A stretch of 42,763 bases of DNA from positions 1-42,763 of the forward strand of contig URHH01000008.1 in the NCBI GenBank assembly GCA_900547615.1, given 5' to 3'. Origin of the DNA: an uncultured Blautia sp. GTDB taxonomy: Bacteria; Bacillota; Clostridia; Lachnospirales; Lachnospiraceae. Positions 8,723 through 15,435 of the stretch are shown here, in pieces. The notes beneath the pieces were generated by a model that worked only from the letters and a program-made list of their open reading frames with translations, was not told the origin of the DNA and ran no database searches. The position numbers and the translations under genes were made by a program. Numbering within the stretch: the stretch's first letter is position 1; every line of letters starts with the position of its first letter.

Positions 8723-10150
8723 CTATGGAATATATGACAGAGGAATGCGGACGGAAAACGTAGTTCCCTCCCCTTCCTTACTGAATACTTTAATAGTTCC
8801 GTGGTGCATGGCAATGGTGCTTCTTGTAATGGCAAGTCCGAGACCTGTTCCGCCGATTTCCTTTGAATGGGATTTATCCACGCGATAAAAACGCTCGAAA
8901 ATCCGCTCTATTGACTCTTCCGGAATACCCATTCCCGAATCTGCCACTGTCACATAAAAATATTTATGGTCTGCGTCCAGAGAAACACGGACCCATCCCT
9001 CGTCTACATTATACTTAATTCCGTTTTCCACAAGATTGCTCACTGCAAGCGTAAATTTTACCTCGTCCACATCTGCCTCCACAGGCCGGAAACAGTCAAG
9101 GATCAGATCAATGTTTCGCATATCTGCAATAGGACGAAGGCGTTTTAAAATATCCTCCAGAAGACGGTTGATGTCCATATGGGAAATATTTACATTGTCT
9201 GCCTTCTTATCCATTTTTACAAGTGTGAGAAGGTCGGAAATAATCTTATTCTCCCTGTCGATCTCCGCCGTAATATCAGAAAGAAACTCCTGATAAAGCT
9301 CTTCCGGAACACCCTCCTGACCTACAAGGGAGTCTGCAAGCACCTTCATGGAAGTCATGGGGGTTTTCAGCTCATGAGACACATTGGAAACAAATTCCTG
9401 GCGCGATTCGTCCAGCACCTTCATTCGTCCCAGCATCTTATTAAACGCATCTGTAATAAGCGCTGTTTCTGTATAATCCGGCACGGAAATATCTTCGTTC
9501 TGATAGCCGTCTGTCAGATCTTCGATTGCCTTTGTCACTCTTGCAAAAGGCTTTACGAGGATTGTGGAGAGAATGTATCCCAGAAAAACGGAAAGCACGA
9601 TAATACTTCCGATGATAAGAACCTCTCTCTGTTCCAGCGCGTCAATAGTTGCCGCGATCTCGCTTGTGGAAACTGTCACAAGCATGGCCCCCTGAAGCTG
9701 TTTTACATCTGGGCTTACAATGGGCACTGCCATCTGCAGGGTCTGATTCCTGCTGTCAAAACGCTCCGGCTTTTTTCCCTGAAAGCATTTTATTACAAGA
9801 GGGGAAATAAGCGTTTTTCCCTCATCTGCACCGTACGTATCTTTTACTACTCTGAAGTCCCTGTCTACAAGAATAATTCTTCCGCTGTAAATATTAGACA
9901 ACAACTCCAGCTTGCTGTTTACAACCTGCGAGCTGGAGTCATTGAGATAATTTTCCTGTATCAACAGGCTGCACAAAATGTCACACTGGCTTCTCACACT
10001 TGCACTTCTGTTTGCAATGGCTTTATCCTCATAGTTTGTGATAACCGTTCTTGTTACAATGACACTTGGCACAATTCCCAGAATGATCAGAATAATCAGG
10101 ATACGAAAGCGAAGACTTTTAAAAAAGTTTTTCTTTGCTTTTTCCTTCAT
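8723..10150 (-). CDS. HAMP-domain sensor histidine kinase (WalK/PhoR-like)
   Basis: Membrane sensor kinase of 475 residues. TM1 is at about 15-36, an extracytoplasmic sensor domain spans about 37-177, TM2 is at 178-199 and HAMP at about 199-250. The dimerisation/phosphoacceptor helix has FVSNVSHELKTPMTSMK with His259. The ATPase domain has LVENGIKYN (N box), DSGMGIP (G1), FERFYR (F box) and GGTGLGLAI (G2), all intact. There is no cytoplasmic PAS domain, unlike Bacillus WalK. It lies 8 bp after its response regulator and 10 bp before the GerMN lipoprotein gene, so all three are cotranscribed. The stimulus is unknown; a cell-envelope signal is inferred from similarity to WalK and MtrB arrangements. 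Confidence 0.93.
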   Translation of the reverse strand: MKEKAKKNFFKSLRFRILIILIILGIVPSVIVTRTVITNYEDKAIANRSASVRSQCDILCSLLIQENYLNDSSSQVVNSKLELLSNIYSGRIILVDRDFRVVKDTYGADEGKTLISPLVIKCFQGKKPERFDSRNQTLQMAVPIVSPDVKQLQGAMLVTVSTSEIAATIDALEQREVLIIGSIIVLSVFLGYILSTILVKPFARVTKAIEDLTDGYQNEDISVPDYTETALITDAFNKMLGRMKVLDESRQEFVSNVSHELKTPMTSMKVLADSLVGQEGVPEELYQEFLSDITAEIDRENKIISDLLTLVKMDKKADNVNISHMDINRLLEDILKRLRPIADMRNIDLILDCFRPVEADVDEVKFTLAVSNLVENGIKYNVDEGWVRVSLDADHKYFYVTVADSGMGIPEESIERIFERFYRVDKSHSKEIGGTGLGLAITRSTIAMHHGTIKVFSKEGEGTTFSVRIPLSYIP

Positions 10151-10158
10151 AGCTTATC

Positions 10159-10848
10159 TTATGCCTGGAAATAATATCCCACACCCCATTTGGTGTGCAC
10201 GTATTTTGGCTCACTGGGATTTGCCTCAATTTTTTCACGGAGACGTCGGATATGTACGTCCACTGTTCTCACATCACCAGGGTATTCATACCCCCACACA
10301 ATGTTCAGCAGGTTTTCACGGCTGTACACCTTATTTGGATTAAACACAAGAAGCTCCAGAACATCGAACTCTTTTGCCGTCAGGTTGATCTCTCTTCCCG
10401 CGATAAAGACTCTTCTGCCCTCGCAGTCCATTTTCAGGTCGCCGATTTCCATTATCTTCGCCTTTTCCTTCTCCTCACGGTCACTTCCTGCACGGCGGAT
10501 AATCGCCTTAATTCGCGCCTTGACCTCCAGAATATTAAAAGGCTTTGTTATATAATCGTCTGCTCCGTACTCCAGTCCCAGAATCTTATCCATGTCCTCT
10601 CCCTTGGCAGTAAGCATGACAATGGGAACATTGGAAAATTCACGGATCTGCTGACACACCTCAAACCCGTCCATCTTCGGAAGCATCAGGTCAAGAAGAA
10701 TGATGTCATATTTCTTTTCTTTCGCTTTCTCAAGCGCTTCCTCACCATCGTAAGCGCAGTCCACTTCCATTCCGTCCTGCTCCAGGCTGAAACGGATTCC
10801 TTTTACAATCAGCTTTTCGTCATCTACTACCAATACTTTCCTGCTCAT
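10159..10848 (-). CDS. OmpR/PhoB-family response regulator (WalR-like)
   Basis: DNA-binding response regulator of 229 residues. The receiver domain (about 1-118) has the acidic pair in VVDDEK, phosphoacceptor Asp53 in LLDLMLP, the conserved Thr in MLTAKGE and Lys in ITKPF. The C-terminal winged helix (about 130-229) ends with DVRTVDVHIRRLREKIE and WGVGYYF. It is closely WalR/PhoP-like. It is encoded 12 bp after the ComEA-like gene and 8 bp before the cognate kinase. No separate promoter is visible between them, so expression probably depends on the promoter upstream of the ComEA-like gene. Confidence 0.93.
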   Translation of the reverse strand: MSRKVLVVDDEKLIVKGIRFSLEQDGMEVDCAYDGEEALEKAKEKKYDIILLDLMLPKMDGFEVCQQIREFSNVPIVMLTAKGEDMDKILGLEYGADDYITKPFNILEVKARIKAIIRRAGSDREEKEKAKIMEIGDLKMDCEGRRVFIAGREINLTAKEFDVLELLVFNPNKVYSRENLLNIVWGYEYPGDVRTVDVHIRRLREKIEANPSEPKYVHTKWGVGYYFQA

Positions 10849-10860
10849 TTAATTTCTCCT

Positions 10861-11505
10861 TTATCCCACTTCTATTTCGTCCTTGATTTTATGAAAAGTC
10901 CCTTCCTTAATTCCCTCTACCTTCATCAGGTCTTCTATGGAAGCAAAGGGACCGTTTTCCTCCCTGTATGCGATGATCGCCTTCGCTTTGGAAGCTCCGA
11001 TTCCTGTCAGAGTGCAAAGCTCCGTCTCGTCTGCAGTATTTAAGTTTACTTTTCCTGCATGTTCCGTGCCGCCCTCTGGCGCTTCGTCCTTCTCTTCTCC
11101 GGAAGACACCGCATCTGTCCGCTCCATTGTAAGGGCTTCTTCCTTTGTAGGGACATAAAGCTGTTCCCCGTCAGAAAGCCCCTGGGCGCGGTTCACGTAA
11201 TTTTCCGCCGCCTCAGGAAGAAATCCTCCTGCTGCCTCGATTGCCTGAAACACACGGCTTCCATCCGGAAGACAGAATACTCCCGGCTCTGCCACGGCTC
11301 CGCATACGTCTACATATATTTCCTGTTTCTTCGGAGCCTCTGTGGCTTTCGGTATTTCCGAGGGCACAGGCGTATTTTCCTGCTCCTCTGCCAGCACAGT
11401 CTCCTCCGATTCTGCTTCCTTTAAAAACTCCGCCTCCCTGTCGCGGCAGCCTGTCATTGCCGCGCACAAAAGCCAGATACATAATAAAGCAGCTTTCTTT
11501 TTCAT
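10861..11505 (-). CDS. ComEA-like lipoprotein with SLBB and helix-hairpin-helix domains
   Basis: Predicted DNA-binding surface protein of 214 residues. It has a lipoprotein signal peptide with lipobox MTGC (Cys near residue 20), then an acidic, Pro/Thr-rich linker. An SLBB-type domain follows (DVCGAVAEPGVFCLPDG), then the ComEA helix-hairpin-helix domain at the C-terminus (VNLNTADETELCTLTGIG). The domain order matches ComEA, the double-stranded DNA receptor for uptake. Here the anchor looks like a lipid-modified cysteine rather than the transmembrane helix of Bacillus ComEA. It is first in the minus-strand run that later includes comEC. The two-component system and GerMN gene sit between the two competence genes. 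Confidence 0.9.
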   Translation of the reverse strand: MKKKAALLCIWLLCAAMTGCRDREAEFLKEAESEETVLAEEQENTPVPSEIPKATEAPKKQEIYVDVCGAVAEPGVFCLPDGSRVFQAIEAAGGFLPEAAENYVNRAQGLSDGEQLYVPTKEEALTMERTDAVSSGEEKDEAPEGGTEHAGKVNLNTADETELCTLTGIGASKAKAIIAYREENGPFASIEDLMKVEGIKEGTFHKIKDEIEVG

Positions 11506-11568
11506 GGATGGGTCACTTCCTTTCCTGTTGAAAAAACAAATGCCCCATTTTCATACAAACCATATCTT

Positions 11569-11597
11569 ATTTTAACGAACTATGGAAACTTTTACAA
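11569..11597 (-). promoter_or_regulatory. Promoter of the comEA-like / two-component / comEC / holA run
   Basis: Reading the minus strand, TTGTAA (11592-11597), a 17-bp spacer and TAAAAT (11569-11574). It lies immediately after the stop of the DMT-type gene and about 55-60 nt upstream of the comEA-like start. No other good promoter is seen before holA, and all gaps in between are 0-55 bp. Confidence 0.6.
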
Positions 11598-11606
11598 TAC
11601 TAATCT

Positions 11607-12041
11607 TTATTTTTGCCATTTAAAAATTACAATTCCGAGAATGGCAATGAGCATACCCATGACTTTTCTCCATTCAAAAGCAGCCTTCTCCACCCCAAAC
11701 AGTCCAAACAGTTCTATGATATACGCCACGGCAAGCTGCGAAATAACAATAAGCATCGCCGCCTTTGCAGGTCCGAGAAGGCTCATGCTCTGAATAACCG
11801 TAACTGTGATAAACGCGCCGATCACGCCGCCCAGAAGCGTGTACTTATTGTCCACCTGCCACAAAGCGCCCACGCTGTCTCTTCCTGTAAAAAACCAGGC
11901 TGCCACGCACACGAGAAGGGCAGAAAACTGCACCCAGCCTGTAGACACCCACAGACTGCTCTGCTTCGTCACCTCTGTGTTAAACACGCCCTGCACGCTC
12001 ATAAGCGCTCCTGAAATCAATGCAACGATAATACCCCACAT
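11607..12041 (-). CDS. DMT-family half-transporter (DUF606/YdcZ type)
   Basis: Integral membrane protein of 144 residues with about five hydrophobic helices, starting MWGIIVALISGALMSVQG. Short EamA-like proteins of this family (PF04657) usually act as homo- or heterodimers; substrates are mostly unknown. The ATG at 12041 is chosen because GGAGGAATG lies just upstream; a start five codons earlier lacks one. It is a single gene on the minus strand, preceded by the terminator of the ABC permease operon and followed at once by the promoter of the next operon. Transport direction and substrate cannot be read from the sequence. Confidence 0.85.
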   Translation of the reverse strand: MWGIIVALISGALMSVQGVFNTEVTKQSSLWVSTGWVQFSALLVCVAAWFFTGRDSVGALWQVDNKYTLLGGVIGAFITVTVIQSMSLLGPAKAAMLIVISQLAVAYIIELFGLFGVEKAAFEWRKVMGMLIAILGIVIFKWQK

Positions 12042-12064
12042 AAAACATTCCTCCATATCCTGTG

Positions 12065-12095
12065 AAAAGGAGGCACTGCATAAGCAGCACCTCCC
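12065..12095 (-). terminator. Terminator of the XRE/DUF3169/ABC operon
   Basis: On the minus strand GGAGGTGCTGC / GCAGTGCCTCC forms an 11-bp stem (two G-U pairs) with a TTAT loop, followed by TTTTC. It lies about 55 bp after the permease stop codon. Confidence 0.75.
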
Positions 12096-12148
12096 GTTTC
12101 TGTTTTTTGTAAAGTATATCCGTATTCTTGTGTTTTATGCAGTTTTTC

Positions 12149-13381
12149 TCACTGCTGCCTCAGCTTTTTCAGCACATTTCTGATTTTCAGCGGATTTCCA
12201 TAGTGAAGCGTTCCAAAGCGGAACAGTTTTGCCGCAAGAATGCCTGTCACCACGCAGGAACCTGCGAGAAGCACTCCGGATACCAGAATTTCCCACACAG
12301 CCACACTTCCCATAGAGATGCGGATAAACATGGCGTTTCCGGAAGTGAACGGAATAAAGGAGGCAATCTTCGCAAGAAGCCCGTTACAGTCAGAAAGACA
12401 GAACATTCCGATCAGGAAGGAAGCCACATAAATAAATGTGATCGTGGAGGAGCTTTTGCTTATATCCTCTGTTTTTGAAACCATCGCGCCAAGCGCCCCG
12501 TAGATAAAAGCATAAAGAAGATAGCTTAAAATTCCAAATATAATGAAGGATAAAAGTACCTTTCCGGGAATGTTGAAAAGGAAATCAAGCATTCCTCCCC
12601 ACTTATCCTTAAACATATGATACGCACCAAAGCCTGCTCCAAGGATTACCGTCATCTGCAGAATGCCTGCGACTGCTCCGGCAAGCACCTTTCCGAAAAT
12701 CAGGCTGTTCGGATTTACGCTTGTCACAAGGATCTCAATGGCACGGTTGCTTTTCTCTGTTGTAACTGCAACTGCGATCATCTGTCCGTAGAAAAGAATC
12801 AGGAAGTAAAGAATAAATACAAGAATATACGTGTACATATAATTTTTCGCGCTGTTCTTTCCAAGTATTTCCGGTGTTACACTGATCTGCATGTTTTCCA
12901 GAGATTCGATTTCCTCTTTTGAAATCCCCGCCTCAATAAGCTTCTGTTCCTTAATTTCCTGAACAAGCGCTTCCTGGAAGGCATCTGATTTTCTGTCGCT
13001 CATTTCCATATCGTTTACCACATAAGTGACGTCACTGATGCCATTCAGAATAAAGCCTGCCTCTGTCTCTCCGTCTTTTACTGCTTTTTTAAGGGAATCC
13101 TCATTTTCATATACCTTCCAGTCAGCAGGCATACGAAGAAGCAGGCTGTCCAGATCTTTCACCTCGTCTGTTGCGGCGTAAATTCCAAGAGCGTCCAGAT
13201 TTTCCTCCGCTTCCTTCTGCTCCTCCACCGGGTCTTTTTCTCCCAGAAGCCCCGGAATAAAAGCAGGCACAATGACAACTCCTGCCAGTAAAATGGCAAA
13301 CACAACCGTTGTAATGATAAAGCTTTTATTTTTAAAGTAGTTGTTCAGTTCAAATTTTAATACGGTTAAAAACTGTTTCAT
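12149..13381 (-). CDS. ABC-2 family transporter permease (NatB-like)
   Basis: Membrane component of an ABC exporter, 410 residues. The first membrane helix is at about 22-45, then a large extracytoplasmic domain (about 46-175) rich in acidic residues, then five or more membrane helices. This is the layout of NatB/CcmB-like ABC-2 permeases. It overlaps the ATPase gene by 4 bp, so the pair forms one transporter. It is last in the operon with the XRE regulator and DUF3169 protein. NatAB exports sodium in Bacillus, but related pairs handle antimicrobial peptides or other toxic compounds, so the substrate is left open. Confidence 0.88.
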   Translation of the reverse strand: MKQFLTVLKFELNNYFKNKSFIITTVVFAILLAGVVIVPAFIPGLLGEKDPVEEQKEAEENLDALGIYAATDEVKDLDSLLLRMPADWKVYENEDSLKKAVKDGETEAGFILNGISDVTYVVNDMEMSDRKSDAFQEALVQEIKEQKLIEAGISKEEIESLENMQISVTPEILGKNSAKNYMYTYILVFILYFLILFYGQMIAVAVTTEKSNRAIEILVTSVNPNSLIFGKVLAGAVAGILQMTVILGAGFGAYHMFKDKWGGMLDFLFNIPGKVLLSFIIFGILSYLLYAFIYGALGAMVSKTEDISKSSSTITFIYVASFLIGMFCLSDCNGLLAKIASFIPFTSGNAMFIRISMGSVAVWEILVSGVLLAGSCVVTGILAAKLFRFGTLHYGNPLKIRNVLKKLRQQ

Positions 13382-14295
13382 GCCTCGTCACCTGCCTTTT
13401 CCACAAATATATCGTTAAGGGACGGCTCATATAAGCCAAAATATTCCAGATCCACGTCCTGCGCGAGAAGCCCTTCCAGAATCTCCTTTTTTCTGCCCGG
13501 CTCTTTTTCCCGGATAATCACCCTGTCCTTCTGTACCTTTTCCACCTCAAGAAGATGACGCATGGTATCGGAAAGACGTCTGGAAAGCGCCTCCGGAGTC
13601 TCTTCAAGACTGGAAAGAACGAGCCTGTCTTTTCCAAACTCTCTCTTAATCTCTTTCAGATCTCCGCCAAGAACCACTTCCCCGTGATTTAAAATAGCAA
13701 TCTCCTCGCAAAATTCCTCCACATAGCTCATCTGGTGGCTGGAAAAAATCACAAGCTTTCCTTTTTCAATCTGTTCCCTGATCACGTCCTTTAAAATCTG
13801 GGAATTGACAGGGTCAAGCCCGGAAAAAGGCTCGTCAAGAATAATAATATCCGGCTCGCACACACGTGTCTGGGCAAGCTGAACCTTCTGCTGATTTCCT
13901 TTGGAAAGCGTCTCAAGCTTCTGCTTTGCATACTGAGAAACCCCCATTCGTGAAAGCCAGCGCTCCGTATTTTCCTTTGCAGCTTTCTGACTTAACCCAC
14001 GAAGCATTCCCATGTAGATAAGCTGCTCGCTCACCGTCTTTTTCGGATAAAGTCCTCTCTCCTCCGGAAGATACCCTATCTGATGTTCCCTGGGAACAAA
14101 TGGCTTTCCATCGAGAAGAACGCTTCCTTCCGTTGCTTTAAACACGTCCATAAGAATACGGATCGTAGTTGTTTTTCCTGCGCCGTTTCTTCCAAGAAGT
14201 CCAAGGGCGCTTCCGCTTTTTACAGAAAAGGAAATTCCGTGAAGCACTTCCTTCTCCCCAAACGACTTTTTCAGATTCCTTACTTCCAGTTTCAT
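13378..14295 (-). CDS. ABC transporter ATP-binding protein (NatA-like)
   Basis: ATPase of 305 residues that energises the permease encoded next to it. Walker A is GRNGAGKTTT (about residues 36-45), the signature is LSKGNQQKVQ, Walker B plus catalytic Glu is IIILDEPFSGLDP and the switch histidine is in SSHQMS. A C-terminal extension of about 90 residues is typical of the NatA/YhaQ subgroup. It starts at ATG 14295, 12 bp after the DUF3169 gene. All catalytic residues are present. Confidence 0.93.
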   Translation of the reverse strand: MKLEVRNLKKSFGEKEVLHGISFSVKSGSALGLLGRNGAGKTTTIRILMDVFKATEGSVLLDGKPFVPREHQIGYLPEERGLYPKKTVSEQLIYMGMLRGLSQKAAKENTERWLSRMGVSQYAKQKLETLSKGNQQKVQLAQTRVCEPDIIILDEPFSGLDPVNSQILKDVIREQIEKGKLVIFSSHQMSYVEEFCEEIAILNHGEVVLGGDLKEIKREFGKDRLVLSSLEETPEALSRRLSDTMRHLLEVEKVQKDRVIIREKEPGRKKEILEGLLAQDVDLEYFGLYEPSLNDIFVEKAGDEA

Positions 14296-14307
14296 ACTAT
14301 TCCTCCC

Positions 14308-15102
14308 TTAATCTCTGTTCAGTTTTCTTTTTCTGCTTACTGTGCAGAAATAGCAGTATGAAGATACCATAGCGATCCACAGAAATCCCACCACAAATAT
14401 GGCGAGAAGCCCCGTATTATAAAACAGATGTCCAAGCATTGTAACTACTGTGAGAAACGGGAGCAGCACCGACATAAAACAGTACGTCCTGTAGCTGCTC
14501 TGATAGATCAGCATTTTTTCCGCCTCGTCACAGCTTTCCAGCCATTGCTTCTGAAATTTCATGGACGTGGGATCGCCTTTTTTTGCAGGTTCCATCTTCT
14601 GGATCAGCTTCACATACCGCACCTGCCAGAAGCCCTGGTAAAAACAGCCCGCAATCAAGAGTACGGCTCCTGCAAGGACAATGCTTTCTTTATTTCCCGG
14701 ATTTCTGGAAAAATCCGAATACCACAAAGCTACAAGAATAATGCCTGCCACAATGGCAATCTGACTTCCGATGATTCCTACAGACCCGGCTTTTTCAATT
14801 TTATATTCCAGACGGTCTGCCTCTTCGTCCTCCGCTCCTTCCAAAAGAACTGACAGTTTTTTCATTCTGGAAAGAGAAAGTTCTCCCAGAATCACAGCCA
14901 TTGCAACATCGAGAACCATCAGAAGAATCATATTTTCCCCTACGCCTTTTAAGATCACGTCCCCCGCTGCCGTCATACTGCCGGAAATGTAAATTTCAAT
15001 TCCACTGGCACTGAACGCCGCGCCTGCAGCAGCGCCTCCTCCTGTGAACAGAAGAAACAGCAACGCATAGTGCAGATATGTATGCTTCTTATTTTTCTCC
15101 AT
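14308..15102 (-). CDS. DUF3169-family membrane protein
   Basis: Membrane protein of 264 residues with six or so hydrophobic segments in three pairs (near residues 10-60, 110-155 and 210-250). It has a soluble stretch between them containing EDEEADRLEYKIEKAGSVG. This family (DUF3169) has no assigned function but is typically encoded next to a small XRE regulator and ABC transporter genes, as here. The ATG at 15102 lies inside the end of the XRE gene (14-nt overlap) behind GAGGAGGAAG; the longer frame start has no ribosome binding site. Tight overlap suggests coupled translation with the regulator. An accessory or sensing role for the ABC transporter is a guess. Confidence 0.8.
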   Translation of the reverse strand: MEKNKKHTYLHYALLFLLFTGGGAAAGAAFSASGIEIYISGSMTAAGDVILKGVGENMILLMVLDVAMAVILGELSLSRMKKLSVLLEGAEDEEADRLEYKIEKAGSVGIIGSQIAIVAGIILVALWYSDFSRNPGNKESIVLAGAVLLIAGCFYQGFWQVRYVKLIQKMEPAKKGDPTSMKFQKQWLESCDEAEKMLIYQSSYRTYCFMSVLLPFLTVVTMLGHLFYNTGLLAIFVVGFLWIAMVSSYCYFCTVSRKRKLNRD

Positions 15103-15310
15103 TTTCTTCCTCCTCAACGTAAGTAAAAATATCCTCTACTGTCACCTGACATATTTTTGCAAGCTTCAGCGCCAGAGTAACAGACGGGGAATAATCTCCC
15201 CTTTCTATCAGGCTGATCGTCTGTCTGGACACGCCTGCAAGCTTTCCCATATCTGACTGATTGATTCCAAGATGCGCCCTGTACTCCTTTAAACGATTTT
15301 CCAGAGGCAT
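15089..15310 (-). CDS. XRE-family transcriptional regulator
   Basis: Small Cro/CI-type helix-turn-helix protein of 73 residues. The HTH is at about 15-45 (QSDMGKLAGVSRQTISLIERG), and the family hallmark SPSVTLALKLAKICQVTVEDIF follows. The sequence resembles YozG/YgzD-like mini regulators. The start at ATG 15310 is preceded by a GA-G10-T-AAA stretch, so the Shine-Dalgarno element is a homopolymeric G tract. Three copies of a dyad operator cover its promoter, which suggests autoregulation of the whole operon (DUF3169, ATPase, permease). Confidence 0.92.
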   Translation of the reverse strand: MPLENRLKEYRAHLGINQSDMGKLAGVSRQTISLIERGDYSPSVTLALKLAKICQVTVEDIFTYVEEEENGEK

Positions 15311-15314
15311 TTTA

Positions 15315-15324
15315 CCCCCCCCCC
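15315..15324 (-). repeat. G10 homopolymer at the XRE regulator ribosome binding site
   Basis: Ten consecutive C on the plus strand (G on the coding strand) lie 5-14 nt upstream of the ATG at 15310, replacing a normal AGGAGG. Such tracts slip easily during replication, and the length would change spacing between the anti-Shine-Dalgarno pairing site and the start codon. Confidence 0.85.
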
Positions 15325-15332
15325 TCAAAAAA

Positions 15333-15404
15333 TGACTTGTTTTCTTGTCAGATTGACAACTTTTCTTGTCATCTCCATTCTAGCACTGACAACTTTCTTT
15401 GTCA
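15333..15404 (-). promoter_or_regulatory. Promoter with three operator dyads for the XRE operon
   Basis: On the minus strand the promoter is TTGACA (15400-15405), 17 bp, TAGAAT (15377-15382). Two perfect 18-bp dyads TGACAA-N6-TTGTCA lie at 15387-15404 (over the -35 and spacer) and 15354-15371 (downstream of the -10, about the start site). A third copy with a degenerate left arm (TGACTT) is at 15333-15350. All three have similar pyrimidine-rich spacers. The likely ligand is the XRE protein encoded directly downstream. Confidence 0.8.
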
Positions 15405-15408
15405 ACTT

Positions 15409-15429
15409 GTATTTTATCGGTATTTTATC
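15409..15429 (-). repeat. Two 10-bp direct repeats, 11-bp period
   Basis: GTATTTTATC occurs at 15409-15418 and again at 15420-15429, between the kinase stop codon and the -35 of the XRE promoter. An 11-bp period just upstream of a -35 is the usual geometry of OmpR-family regulator sites. The assignment is tentative. Confidence 0.45.
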
Positions 15430-15435
15430 TGAGTC

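Noticed and set aside
9179..11043. Long Cys/His-rich plus-strand frames opposite the two-component genes
   Set aside because: They overlap complete kinase and regulator genes with all motifs intact. Their composition is typical of antisense shadows.
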